Of a stretch of DNA of 64,000 bases, positions 12,401-27,400 are shown in pieces. Both the position numbers and the translations under genes were made by a program. The stretch covers positions 13,117,529 through 13,181,528 of the forward strand of contig NC_135185.1 of assembly GCF_041146795.1 (NCBI RefSeq). The letters run 5' to 3'. The notes below the pieces were generated by a model that was not told the DNA's origin, made no database searches, and was given only the letters and a program-made list of their open reading frames with translations. The number at the start of each line of letters is the position of its first letter. Position 1 is the stretch's first letter. This DNA comes from Maylandia zebra. Taxonomy: Eukaryota; Chordata; Actinopteri; Cichliformes; Cichlidae.

Positions 12401-15400
12401 TTTCTAAGATACAATAGCCAACAATGGATGTAGCGGTTGAGACCTATGTTTTATTCTGTGTTTACTTCTGGAATCAAATATCTGCATTGTCCTCCTTCAC
12501 CCTTTTAGGAGGCTAGCCTACCTGTCCATTGGCTGTCAGCTGTGTCAGGAATTCATCCACATTTTTTAGAACATTGCCCTCTTCAAGTTTTTCAAACACA
12601 AGATCAATAAAATCTGTGTTATTTGAGGCTCCAGAGCTCAGTAGCAGCTGTGCCACCTCAGAGGGATTGAGCGTTGACAACAATCCAGCCTACAACAGGG
12701 AATCAACATAATATCAGACAACAGTAATGACCAATGCTGTGGGTAAAGGATTAGTGTTTGCAACCAAAGAAAGTGTGCTCTATGATTTGCTTGTATTTTT
12801 GATATGGCAAAATAAACTCCTGTGTTTGTCTTCTTAAGTCTACAATTTTGTTTTCCTGTTCTTAAGGGAGGACTAGAAGTGCAATGTAGGGCTTACCGTA
12901 GAGATGTTGAAGTCTTTGAGGTCAGAGTATGATGTATATTGCACGAATGGACCCAGATTTGCTTTAACCCATTGGGCATCACTCTCATTTTGTTGCCTGC
13001 AAGCTACAAACAAAAGTTAGGATGTGCCAAATTTAGGAAGGTTTTTGACAGGTAGACATGAAAGAATTTGTGGGCAAGTTTTTTGTCTGAGTGCTTTTCA
13101 AGACATTTCACACTGGAAAACACATAACGCACCCTATGTCTGCCCTACCTGGCTCATTGATGGCATTTTCAGCATTTCTTAGGTAGCCCAGCAGACCATG
13201 TGTGATCTCTTGCCGTCTGTACAGTGGCATCTCCTGGATAACTATAGCCAACCCACTCACACTGCAACAGTTGAAAGAAAACATTCTCATGCTGTTTTTT
13301 GTCACTATTGTCATTTTCATTTGCAACAAAATCTTGATTGCTCCAAGAAAACTACTCACATGACTTGGTAATTCATGCAGCTGATGTTTGTGGTTGTGTT
13401 TATGAGCATTTCTGGAGTAAAACTGGCAAGGATAGGAATCAGTTTCACATGGAACCAAAGTTCATAGTCGTTTGTCGTGAAAGTGGAGAAATGTGGACTG
13501 ATGACGATGAAGGTCGTATTCATGATCCGATCTCTCACAACAGGCTGGAAATGTGGGGTCTGTCATATTAAAGTGGAAAAAGACATAAGCAAAGGTGAGA
13601 TTGCATGTTGGAAGTACACCCATACAACATGGTACAAAGGCTGTAACCATTTGTTTTCTAAGATACAATAGCCAACAATGGATGTAGCGGTTGAGACCGA
13701 TGTCTTATTCTGTGTTTACTTCTAGAATCAAATATCCGCATTGTCCTCCTTCACCCTTTTAGGAGGCTAGCCTACCTGTCCATTGGCTGTCAGCTGTGTC
13801 AGGAATTCATCCACATTTTTTAGAGCGTTGCCCTCTTCAAGTTGTTTAAGCACAAGATCAATAAAATCTGTGTTATTTGAGGCTCCAGAGCTCAGTAGCA
13901 GCTGTGCCACCTCAGAGGGATTGAGCGTTGACAACAATCCAGCCTACAACAGGGAATCAACATAATATCAGACAGCAGTAATGACCAATGCTATGGGTAA
14001 ATGAATAGAGTTTGCAACCAAAGAAAGTGTGCTCTATGATTTGCTTGTATTTTTGATATGGCAAAATAAACTCCTGTGTTTGTCTTCTTAAGTCTACAAT
14101 TTTGTTTTCCTGTTCTTAAGGGAGGACTAGAAGTGCAATGTAGGGCTTACCGTAGAGATGTTGAAGTCTTTGAGGTCAGAGTACGCTGTATATTGGACGA
14201 ATGGACCCAGATTTGCTTTAACCCATTGGGCATCACTCTCATTTTGTTGCCTGCAAGCTAAGGCATGCAGACAAAAGTTAGGATGTGCTCAATTTAGGAA
14301 GGTTTGTGACTGGTAGACATGAAAGAATTTAAGTTTTTTGTCTGAGTGCTTTTCAAGACATTTCACACTGGAAAACACATAATGCACCCTATGTCTGCTC
14401 TACCTGGCTCATTGATGGCATTTTCAGCATTTCTTAGGTAGCCCAGCAGACCATGTGTGATCTCTTGCCGTCTGTACAGTGGCATCTCCTGGATAACTGA
14501 AACCAACCCACTCACACTGCAACAGTTGAAAGAAAACATTCTCATGCTGTTCTTTGTCTCTATTGTCATTTTCATTTGCAACAAAATCTTGATTGCTCCA
14601 AGAAAACTACTCACATGACTTGGTAGTTCATGCAGCTGATGTTTGTGATTGTGTTTATGAGCATTTCTGGAGTAAAACTGGCAAGGATAGGAATCAGTTT
14701 CACATGGAACCAAAGTTCATAGTCGTTTGTCGTGAAAGTGGAGAAATGTGGACTGATGACGATGAAGGTCGCATTCATGATCCGATCTCTCACAACAGGC
14801 TGGAAAATTGGCATCTGTGAAATTGAGGTGGAAAAGAAGCTAAGCAATACAGAGACTGCATGTTGTAAATGTACTCATACAACATGTCACAAAGGTTGCA
14901 AACAAGTCTTCTCTATGATAGACTCCTTGAAGAGTTGTGTAGCGGTTTAGCAAATGTCTTATTCTGTCTTATCCTGCTGGAATAAAACACCAGGATTGTC
15001 CTCCTTCACCCTTTTAGAAGCCTAGCATACCTGTCCATTGGCTGTCAGTTGTGTGAGGAATCCATCCACATTTTCTAGAGCGTTGCCCTCTTGCAGTCGC
15101 TCAAACACACGATCAATCAAATCTGTGTTATTGGAGGCTCCCAAACTCAGTACCAGCTGTGCCACCTGAGAAGGACTGAGGACTGACAACAATTCAGCCT
15201 ACAAAAGAGAACCAGCATAATATCAGACAGCAGTCATGGAAATGTTCTGGGTAAAAGAATTCCGTTTACAGGAAGATGTACATCTGCAGTTGGCACTCAC
15301 AGCGGACAAATTAGGATTGAAGGCTTCCAAGTCCTGCACAGTTGCAAAATCAGAGAAGTCGCCAAGGTTTGCCTTTAGCCACGCTTGGCTCCCCGTGATA

Positions 15401-18400
15401 GATGAGACACAGCCAGGATCTGCAGAAAAAGCAAGAAAGTTATTGACAGGGTAATATACCACATGTTGTCATGGAAAAACCAAAGTGAGCTTGAGTTTCT
15501 CCTTTTACCTGTTGAGTCATTTCTTGACAAGAACGGTTTGATGAAGTGAGTGAAGACTGCTTGCTGTGTGTCTCTGTCCATGGATGCCTTTTGGCTTCCA
15601 AATGCCTGAATGCTACATTTGAGAGAAAGCTTTCAACATCTAAACTTCTAGTCAACTGCACATTTGCAGAACAGAGCTATATGTCTCATATTTACTTACA
15701 CAGTCTGGTATGTCTGGCAGCTGAAGTTTTTGGAGCTAAGGCAAAATAGGAAGTTGAAAGATGGAACGGCCAGAAACGGACGGATCTTTGTCTTGAACCA
15801 GCTGGTAATGAACTCCTCACTCTGTAGTTGTGCCTGGCTGAAGTTGTCAATTCTCACTTCTCCAAGAGCCTCGAGCACATTTGACGAGGTCGGGTAGGTG
15901 TTGTTGACGGCCTTGAATTGGCAGAAAAATAATTGTAGCTGGACCCAAACTTCACGCAGGGAAATGGCAATATTGTGAAAATGTGATTTTGTACTTACCA
16001 TGTTAGCAAATGTCTCAAGGGCCTGGTCCAGTACAGCAGAGGCTTTTTGGAAGAAAAGCTTCCAGACTTCTACTGGGTATATGTTTTGGCTTTTCAGTGT
16101 GCAGTTCAGCAGTGTGACCAAGTTGCTGGATGTGAGATAGGGAGCCTTGAAAAAGAAAATTGACAAAGAATACAGCCATTTTGTCAGAGCTCATGGAGAT
16201 TTGTCTCAGGACCATAATGGGCAAAATCCATGTTCTGTTTTTGGAGTTTAAAAAGGAATCTTACAGAGGAACAGGCATGTTCTGTGATGGTGAAATTGCA
16301 CAGGGCTGCCGAGGAATTGCCAGCTGACAGGATTTGCTCAAGTTTTGAACTGTGGAAAAAACACAATAAATTGAAATCCAATGTCCCCTTAATTACACTG
16401 TTAACAAATTTTACCTAGACAGAATCAACATTGAACAAAACGGCATTTCACCCACCCATCAACTCCATTACAAATGAGATTCACTGTGAAAAGAGAATGG
16501 TTGTGTGTCAGATAATAGTCCTTCAGAATGCATTTATATCCTTAGAGTTGAAATGTGTACTTCTAGACAGACTTACCATGAACTGGGGTCACCTTGCACT
16601 GAAGACAAAGAGAATATGAGTGTTAGTATAGTGGAAACATCTTCTTCAAGTGTAAATACCTTGACTTTGTCACAGTTGGCCCAATTAGTGTGCCAAACCT
16701 GGATCAAATATTGGATAACCCATGTAAGACACCCCCCACACCCACCCACCCACCCCCCAAAAAACTAATCTTACCACAAAGGAAGCTGGAACTGAGCAGC
16801 CTGTTTGAGAAGAAAAAGAAAGGAAACAAATCAATGGAGTAGTCATTACAGTGCTGGTACTGGGCTTTTGGGAAAAGTTTAGTCAGGAAAGCCCATTTGC
16901 CACATACGTGGGAATGTGTCCTGGAGGTACTGCTTGCTTGATCTCACGCCCTGTGAAAGGTCCAGTGGCAATGCTGCCAAACTCTGCGCAAGACCATCGT
17001 ATCTAAAGGAAGAAAAGAATTCATTGTGACTTGTCAGGAGCCTCAGCTTGGCATTGTGCACACCCAAATGTCTAACTGTGGATATCAGAAATATCTTACA
17101 CAGCCTGGTAGGATTCACAGGTGATGTTACTGGGGATCACCCGCAAGCTGCTAGGAAGGATGCTCGCCATCACAGGAACCAAATAAACCTGGAACCACTG
17201 TTGATAGTCTTCTGGCTGAAAGTCTTTAAGCTGAGGAGCAAGGGCTGTCAAGGTCAGGCTCAAAATGGTGTCTCGCACATCTGGATTTTGGATGAGGGTG
17301 ACATTTCTCTGAAAAGAGAAGGGGATCATAATAAGGTCAGAGAGGAAGTTCTGAAGTCTTTGTGGAAATGCGGAGATGAGGGGGAGCTTATCTAAACTAA
17401 ATCTTTGTACTTCTGTACAGCAGGGATGCCTCAAGGCATGAAGCATATCAGAAATGGATCATTTTCAGTTAAACACTTGAGCAGGTTTATGAAAGAACAC
17501 TGTTAACATTTGTTGATGTTTGCGCTGAGGTAAGGTTACCAATGAGAATTCACCTGCTTGTTGATGTTTGCAAAAGCCTGGAAGAATTGGTTGAGCTGCT
17601 CATAATCACTGGTCTCTGTCAAGCTTGTCAACACCTCCCTTACAACATGTGCATCGTTTAAAGCACCACTGTTTGGATCTAGGATTAGATCAGCCTTTTG
17701 CGATGGTGAAAGAACGTCCAGAACTGCCAGCTATGGATACAAAAAAGTAGAATTCATGAAATGCATGTCTTTTGTATAATTTCCAGAATTTTGCTTTGCT
17801 ATTCTCAAGAAAGACAGGAAGAGTAATAAGAGTAAAGCTTACCGTAGAGATGTTGAAGTCTTTGAGGTCAGAGTATGATGTATATTGGACGAATGGACCC
17901 AGATTTGCTTTAACCCATTGGGCATCACTCTCATTTTGTTGCCTGCAAGCTAAGGCATACAAACAAAAGTTAGGATGTGCCAAATTTAGGAAGGTTTTTG
18001 ACAGGTAGACATGAAAGAATATGTGGGCAAGTTTTTTGTCTGAGTGCTTTTCAAGACATTTCACACTGGAAAGCACATAACGCACCCTATGTCTGCCCTA
18101 CCTGGCTCATTGATGGCATTTTCAGCATTTCTTAGGTAGCCCAGCAGACCATGTGTGATCTCTTGCCGTCTGTACAGTGGCATCTCCTGGATAACTGAAG
18201 CCAACCCACTCACACTGCAACAGTTGAAAGAAAACGTTCTCATGCTGTTCTTTGTCAGTATTGTCATTTTCATTTGCAACAAAATCTTGATTGCTCCAAG
18301 AAAACTACTCACATGACTTGGTAATTCATGCAGCTGATGTTTGTGGTTGTGTTTATGAGCATTTCTGGAGTAAAACTGGCAAGGATAGGAATCAGTTTCA

Positions 18401-21400
18401 CATGGAACCAAAGTTCATAGTCGTTTGTCGTGAAAGTGGAGAAATGTGGACTGATGATGATGAAGGTCGTATTCATGATCCGATCTCTCACAACAGGCTG
18501 GAAATGTGGGCTCTGTCATATTAAAGTGGAAAAAGACATAAGCAAAGGTGAGATTGCATGTTGGAAGTACACCCATACAACATGGTACAAAAGCTGTAAC
18601 CATTTGTTTTCTAAGATACAATAGCCAACAATGGATGTAGCGGTTGAGACCTATGTTTTATTCTGTGTTTACTTCTGGAATCAAATATCTGCATTGTCCT
18701 CCTTCACCCTTTTAGGAGGCTAGCCTACCTGTCCATTGGCTGTCAGCTGTGTCAGGAATTCATCCACATTTTTTAGAACATTGCCCTCTTCAAGTTTTTC
18801 AAACACAAGATCAATAAAATCTGTGTTATTTGAGGCTCCAGAGCTCAGTAGCAGCTGTGCCACCTCAGAGGGATTGAGCGTTGACAACAATCCAGCCTAC
18901 AACAGGGAATCAACATAATATTAGACAACAGTAATGACCAATGCTGTGGGTAAAGGATTAGCGTTTGCAACCAAAGAAAGTGTGCTCTATGATTTGCTTG
19001 TATTTTTGATATGGCAAAATAAACTCCTGTGTTTGTCTTCTTAAGTCTACAATTTTGTTTTCCTGTTCTTAAGGGAGGACTAGAAGTGCAATGTAGGGCT
19101 TACCGTAGAGATGTTGAAGTCTTTGAGGTCAGAGTATGATGTATATTGGACGAATGGACCCAGATTTGCTTTAACCCATTGGGCATCACTCTCATTTTGT
19201 TGCCTGCAAGCTAAGGCATACAAACAAAAGTTAGGATGTGCCAAATTTAGGAAGGTTTTTGACAGGTAGACATGAAAGAATTTGTGGGCAAGTTTTTTGT
19301 CTGAGTGCTTTTCAAGACATTTCACACTGGAAAACACATAACGCACCCTATGTCTGCCCTACCTGGCTCATTGATGGCATTTTCAGCATTTCTTAGGTAG
19401 CCCAGCAGACCATGTGTGATCTCTTGCCGTCTGTACAGTGGCATCTCCTGGATAACTGAAGCCAACCCACTCACACTGCAACAGTTGAAAGAAAACATTC
19501 TCATGCTGTTTTTTGTCACTATTGTCATTTTCATTTGCAACAAAATCTTGATTGCTCCAAGAAAACTACTCACATGACTTGGTAATTCATGCAGCTGATG
19601 TTTGTGGTTGTGTTTATGAGCATTTCTGGAGTAAAACTGGCAAGGATAGGAATCAGTTTCACATGGAACCAAAGTTCATAGTCGTTTGTCGTGAAAGTGG
19701 AGAAATGTGGACTGATGACGATGAAGGTCGTATTCATGATCCGATCTCTCACAACAGGCTGGAAATGTGGGGTCTGTCATATTAAAGTGGAAAAAGACAT
19801 AAGCAAAGGTGAGATTGCATGTTGGAAGTACACCCATACAACATGGTACAAAGGCTGTAACCATTTGTTTTCTAAGATACAATAGCCAACAATGGATGTA
19901 GCGGTTGAGACCGATGTCTTATTCTGTGTTTACTTCTAGAATCAAATATCCGCATTGTCCTCCTTCACCCTTTTAAGAGGCTAGCCTACCTGTCCATTGG
20001 CTGTCAGCTGTGTCAGGAATTCATCCACATTTTTTAGAGCGTTGCCCTCTTCAAGTTGTTTAAACACAAGATCAATAAAATCTGTGTTATTTGAGGCTCC
20101 AGAGCTCAGTAGCAGCTGTGCCACCTCAGAGGGATTGAGCGTTGACAACAATCCAGCCTACAACAGGGAATCAACATAATATCAGACAACAGTAATGACC
20201 AATGCTGTGGGTAAATGAATAGAGTTTGCAACCAAAGAAAGTGTGCTCTATGATTTGCTTGTATTTTTGATATGGCAAAATAAACTCCTGTGTTTGTCTT
20301 CTTAAGTCTACAATTTTGTTTTCCTGTTCTTAAGGGAGGACTAGAAGTGCAATGTAGGGCTTACCGTAGAGATGTTGAAGTCTTTGAGGTCAGAGTACGC
20401 TGTATATTGGACGAATGGACCCAGATTTGCTTTAACCCATTGGGCATCACTCTCATTTTGTTGCCTGCAAGCTAAGGCATGCAGACAAAAGTTAGGATGT
20501 GCTCAATTTAGGAAGGTTTGTGACTGGTAGACATGAAAGAATTTAAGTTTTTTGTCTGAGTGCTTTTCAAGACATTTCACACTGGAAAACACATAATGCA
20601 CCCTATGTCTGCTCTACCTGGCTCATTGATGGCATTTTCAGCATTTCTTAGGTAGCCCAGCAGACCATGTGTGATCTCTTGCCGTCTGTACAGTGGCATC
20701 TCCTGGATAACTGAAACCAACCCACTCACACTGCAACAGTTGAAAGAAAACATTCTCATGCTGTTCTTTGTCTCTATTGTCATTTTCATTTGCAACAAAA
20801 TCTTGATTGCTCCAAGAAAACTACTCACATGACTTGGTAGTTCATGCAGCTGATGTTTGTGATTGTGTTTATGAGCATTTCTGGAGTAAAACTGGCAAGG
20901 ATAGGAATCAGTTTCACATGGAACCAAAGTTCATAGTCGTTTGTCGTGAAAGTGGAGAAATGTGGACTGATGACGATGAAGGTCGCATTCATGATCCGAT
21001 CTCTCACAACAGGCTGGAAAATTGGCATCTGTGAAATTGAGGTGGAAAAGAAGCTAAGCAATACAGAGACTGCATGTTGTAAATGTACTCATACAACATG
21101 TCACAAAGGTTGCAAACAAGTCTTCTCTATGATAGACTCCTTGAAGAGTTGTGTAGCGGTTTAGCAAATGTCTTATTCTGTCTTATCCTGCTGGAATAAA
21201 ACACCAGGATTGTCCTCCTTCACCCTTTTAGAAGCCTAGCATACCTGTCCATTGGCTGTCAGTTGTGTGAGGAATCCATCCACATTTTCTAGAGCGTTGC
21301 CCTCTTGCAGTCGCTCAAACACACGATCAATCAAATCTGTGTTATTGGAGGCTCCCAAACTCAGTACCAGCTGTGCCACCTGAGAAGGACTGAGGACTGA

Positions 21401-24400
21401 CAACAATTCAGCCTACAAAAGAGAACCAGCATAATATCAGACAGCAGTCATGGAAATGTTCTGGGTAAAAGAATTCCGTTTACAGGAAGATGTACATCTG
21501 CAGTTGGCACTCACAGCGGACAAATTAGGATTGAAGGCTTCCAAGTCCTGCACAGTTGCAAAATCAGAGAAGTCGCCAAGGTTTGCCTTTAGCCACGCTT
21601 GGCTCCCCGTGATAGATGAGACACAGCCAGGATCTGCAGAAAAAGCAAGAAAGTTATTGACAGGGTAATATACCACATGTTGTCATGGAAAAACCAAAGT
21701 GAGCTTGAGTTTCTCCTTTTACCTGTTGAGTCATTTCTTGACAAGAACGGTTTGATGAAGTGAGTGAAGACTGCTTGCTGTGTGTCTCTGTCCATGGATG
21801 CCTTTTGGCTTCCAAATGCCTGAATGCTACATTTGAGAGAAAGCTTTCAACATCTAAACTTCTAGTCAACTGCACATTTGCAGAACAGAGCTATATGTCT
21901 CATATTTACTTACACAGTCTGGTATGTCTGGCAGCTGAAGTTTTTGGAGCTAAGGCAAAATAGGAAGTTGAAAGATGGAACGGCCAGAAACGGACGGATC
22001 TTTGTCTTGAACCAGCTGGTAATGAACTCCTCACTCTGTAGTTGTGCCTGGCTGAAGTTGTCAATTCTCACTTCTCCAAGAGCCTCGAGCACATTTGACG
22101 AGGTCGGGTAGGTGTTGTTGACGGCCTTGAATTGGCAGAAAAATAATTGTAGCTGGACCCAAACTTCACGCAGGGAAATGGCAATATTGTGAAAATGTGA
22201 TTTTGTACTTACCATGTTAGCAAATGTCTCAAGGGCCTGGTCCAGTACAGCAGAGGCTTTTTGGAAGAAAAGCTTCCAGACTTCTACTGGGTATATGTTT
22301 TGGCTTTTCAGTGTGCAGTTCAGCAGTGTGACCAAGTTGCTGGATGTGAGATAGGGAGCCTTGAAAAAGAAAATTGACAAAGAATACAGCCATTTTGTCA
22401 GAGCTCATGGAGATTTGTCTCAGGACCATAATGGGGCAAAATCCATGTTCTGTTTTTGGAGTTTAAAAAGGAATCTTACAGAGGAACAGGCATGTTCTGT
22501 GATGGTGAAATTGCACAGGGCTGCCGAGGAATTGCCAGCTGACAGGATTTGCTCAAGTTTTGAACTGTGGAAAAAACACAATAAATTGAAATCCAATGTC
22601 CCCTTAATTACACTGTGTTAACAAATTTTACCTAGACAGAATCAACATTGAACAAAACGGCATTTCACCCACCCATCAACTCCATTACAAATGAGATTCA
22701 CTGTGAAAAGAGAATGGTTGTGTGTCAGATAATAGTCCTTCAGAATGCATTTATATCCTTAGAGTTGAAATGTGTACTTCTAGACAGACTTACCATGAAC
22801 TGGGGTCACCTTGCACTGAAGACAAAGAGAATATGAGTGTTAGTATAGTGGAAACATCTTCTTCAAGTGTAAATACCTTGACTTTGTCACAGTTGGCCCA
22901 ATTAGTGTGCCAAACCTGGATCAAATATTGGATAACCCATGTAAGACACCCCCCACACCCACCCACCCACCCCCCAAAAAACTAATCTTACCACAAAGGA
23001 AGCTGGAACTGAGCAGCCTGTTTGAGAAGAAAAAGAAAGGAAACAAATCAATGGAGTAGTCATTACAGTGCTGGTACTGGGCTTTTGGGAAAAGTTTAGT
23101 CAGGAAAGCCCATTTGCCACATACGTGGGAATGTGTCCTGGAGGTACTGCTTGCTTGATCTCACGCCCTGTGAAAGGTCCAGTGGCAATGCTGCCAAACT
23201 CTGCGCAAGACCATCGTATCTAAAGGAAGAAAAGAATTCATTGTGACTTGTCAGGAGCCTCAGCTTGGCATTGTGCACACCCAAATGTCTAACTGTGGAT
23301 ATCAGAAATATCTTACACAGCCTGGTAGGATTCACAGGTGATGTTACTGGGGATCACCCGCAAGCTGCTAGGAAGGATGCTCGCCATCACAGGAACCAAA
23401 TAAACCTGGAACCACTGTTGATAGTCTTCTGGCTGAAAGTCTTTAAGCTGAGGAGCAAGGGCTGTCAAGGTCAGGCTCAAAATGGTGTCTCGCACATCTG
23501 GATTTTGGATGAGGGTGACATTTCTCTGAAAAGAGAAGGGGATCATAATAAGGTCAGAGAGGAAGTTCTGAAGTCTTTGTGGAAATGCGGAGATGAGGGG
23601 GAGCTTATCTAAACTAAATCTTTGTACTTCTGTACAGCAGGGATGCCTCAAGGCATGAAGCATATCAGAAATGGATCATTTTCAGTTAAACACTTGAGCA
23701 GGTTTATGAAAGAACACTGTTAACATTTGTTGATGTTTGCGCTGAGGTAAGGTTACCAATGAGAATTCACCTGCTTGTTGATGTTTGCAAAAGCCTGGAA
23801 GAATTGGTTGAGCTGCTCATAATCACTGGTCTCTGTCAAGCTTGTCAACACCTCCCTTACAACATGTGCATCGTTTAAAGCACCACTGTTTGGATCTAGG
23901 ATTAGATCAGCCTTTTGCGATGGTGAAAGAACGTCCAGAACTGCCAGCTATGGATACAAAAAAGTAGAATTCATGAAATGCATGTCTTTTGTATAATTTC
24001 CAGAATTTTGCTTTGCTATTCTCAAGAAAGACAGGAAGAGTAATAAGAGTAAAGCTTACCGTAGAGATGTTGAAGTCTTTGAGGTCAGAGTATGATGTAT
24101 ATTGGACGAATGGACCCAGATTTGCTTTAACCCATTGGGCATCACTCTCATTTTGTTGCCTGCAAGCTAAGGCATACAAACAAAAGTTAGGATGTGCCAA
24201 ATTTAGGAAGGTTTTTGACAGGTAGACATGAAAGAATATGTGGGCAAGTTTTTTGTCTGAGTGCTTTTCAAGACATTTCACACTGGAAAGCACATAACGC
24301 ACCCTATGTCTGCCCTACCTGGCTCATTGATGGCATTTTCAGCATTTCTTAGGTAGCCCAGCAGACCATGTGTGATCTCTTGCCGTCTGTACAGTGGCAT

Positions 24401-27400
24401 CTCCTGGATAACTGAAGCCAACCCACTCACACTGCAACAGTTGAAAGAAAACGTTCTCATGCTGTTCTTTGTCAGTATTGTCATTTTCATTTGCAACAAA
24501 ATCTTGATTGCTCCAAGAAAACCACTCACATGACTTGGTAATTCATGCAGCTGATGTTTGTGGTTGTGTTTATGAGCATTTCTGGAGTAAAACTGGCAAG
24601 GATAGGAATCAGTTTCACATGGAACCAAAGTTCATAGTCGTTTGTCGTGAAAGTGGAGAAATGTGGACTGATGATGATGAAGGTCGTATTCATGATCCGA
24701 TCTCTCACAACAGGCTGGAAATGTGGGCTCTGTCATATTAAAGTGGAAAAAGACATAAGCAAAGGTGAGATTGCATGTTGGAAGTACACCCATACAACAT
24801 GGTACAAAAGCTGTAACCATTTGTTTTCTAAGATACAATAGCCAACAATGGATGTAGCGGTTGAGACCTATGTTTTATTCTGTGTTTACTTCTGGAATCA
24901 AATATCTGCATTGTCCTCCTTCACCCTTTTAGGAGGCTAGCCTACCTGTCCATTGGCTGTCAGCTGTGTCAGGAATTCATCCACATTTTTTAGAACATTG
25001 CCCTCTTCAAGTTTTTCAAACACAAGATCAATAAAATCTGTGTTATTTGAGGCTCCAGAGCTCAGTAGCAGCTGTGCCACCTCAGAGGGATTGAGCGTTG
25101 ACAACAATCCAGCCTACAACAGGGAATCAACATAATATTAGACAACAGTAATGACCAATGCTGTGGGTAAAGGATTAGCGTTTGCAACCAAAGAAAGTGT
25201 GCTCTATGATTTGCTTGTATTTTTGATATGGCAAAATAAACTCCTGTGTTTGTCTTCTTAAGTCTACAATTTTGTTTTCCTGTTCTTAAGGGAGGACTAG
25301 AAGTGCAATGTAGGGCTTACCGTAGAGATGTTGAAGTCTTTGAGGTCAGAGTATGATGTATATTGGACGAATGGACCCAGATTTGCTTTAACCCATTGGG
25401 CATCACTCTCATTTTGTTGCCTGCAAGCTAAGGCATACAAACAAAAGTTAGGATGTGCCAAATTTAGGAAGGTTTTTGACAGGTAGACATGAAAGAATTT
25501 GTGGGCAAGTTTTTTGTCTGAGTGCTTTTCAAGACATTTCACACTGGAAAACACATAACGCACCCTATGTCTGCCCTACCTGGCTCATTGATGGCATTTT
25601 CAGCATTTCTTAGGTAGCCCAGCAGACCATGTGTGATCTCTTGCCGTCTGTACAGTGGCATCTCCTGGATAACTGAAGCCAACCCACTCACACTGCAACA
25701 GTTGAAAGAAAACATTCTCATGCTGTTTTTTGTCACTATTGTCATTTTCATTTGCAACAAAATCTTGATTGCTCCAAGAAAACTACTCACATGACTTGGT
25801 AATTCATGCAGCTGATGTTTGTGGTTGTGTTTATGAGCATTTCTGGAGTAAAACTGGCAAGGATAGGAATCAGTTTCACATGGAACCAAAGTTCATAGTC
25901 GTTTGTCGTGAAAGTGGAGAAATGTGGACTGATGACGATGAAGGTCGTATTCATGATCCGATCTCTCACAACAGGCTGGAAATGTGGGGTCTGTCATATT
26001 AAAGTGGAAAAAGACATAAGCAAAGGTGAGATTGCATGTTGGAAGTACACCCATACAACATGGTACAAAGGCTGTAACCATTTGTTTTCTAAGATACAAT
26101 AGCCAACAATGGATGTAGCGGTTGAGACCGATGTCTTATTCTGTGTTTACTTCTAGAATCAAATATCCGCATTGTCCTCCTTCACCCTTTTAGGAGGCTA
26201 GCCTACCTGTCCATTGGCTGTCAGCTGTGTCAGGAATTCATCCACATTTTTTAGAGCGTTGCCCTCTTCAAGTTGTTTAAGCACAAGATCAATAAAATCT
26301 GTGTTATTTGAGGCTCCAGAGCTCAGTAGCAGCTGTGCCACCTCAGAGGGATTGAGCGTTGACAACAATCCAGCCTACAACAGGGAATCAACATAATATC
26401 AGACAGCAGTAATGACCAATGCTATGGGTAAATGAATAGAGTTTGCAACCAAAGAAAGTGTGCTCTATGATTTGCTTGTATTTTTGATATGGCAAAATAA
26501 ACTCCTGTGTTTGTCTTCTTAAGTCTACAATTTTGTTTTCCTGTTCTTAAGGGAGGACTAGAAGTGCAATGTAGGGCTTACCGTAGAGATGTTGAAGTCT
26601 TTGAGGTCAGAGTATGATGTATATTGGACGAATGGACCCAGATTTGCTTTAACCCATTGGGCATCACTCTCATTTTGTTGCCTGCAAGCTAAGGCATGCA
26701 GACAAAAGTTAGGATGTGCTCAATTTAGGAAGGTTTGTGACTGGTAGACATGAAAGAATTTAAGTTTTTTGTCTGAGTGCTTTTCAAGACATTTCACACT
26801 GGAAAACACATAATGCACCCTATGTCTGCTCTACCTGGCTCATTGATGGCATTTTCAGCATTTCTTAGGTAGCCCAGCAGACCATGTGTGATCTCTTGCC
26901 GTCTGTACAGTGGCATCTCCTGGATAACTGAAACCAACCCACTCACACTGCAACAGTTGAAAGAAAACATTCTCATGCTGTTCTTTGTCTCTATTGTCAT
27001 TTTCATTTGCAACAAAATCTTGATTGCTCCAAGAAAACTACTCACATGACTTGGTAGTTCATGCAGCTGATGTTTGTGATTGTGTTTATGAGCATTTCTG
27101 GAGTAAAACTGGCAAGGATAGGAATCAGTTTCACATGGAACCAAAGTTCATAGTCGTTTGTCGTGAAAGTGGAGAAATGCGGACTGATGACGATGAAGGT
27201 CGCATTCATGATCCGATCTCTCACAACAGGCTGGAAAATTGGCATCTGTGAAATTGAGGTGGAAAAGAAGCTAAGCAATACAGAGACTGCATGTTGTATA
27301 TGTACTCATACAACATGTCACAAAGGTTGCAAACAAGTCTTCTCTATGATAGACTCCTTGAAGAGTTGTGTAGCGGTTTAGCAAATGTCTTATTCTGTCT

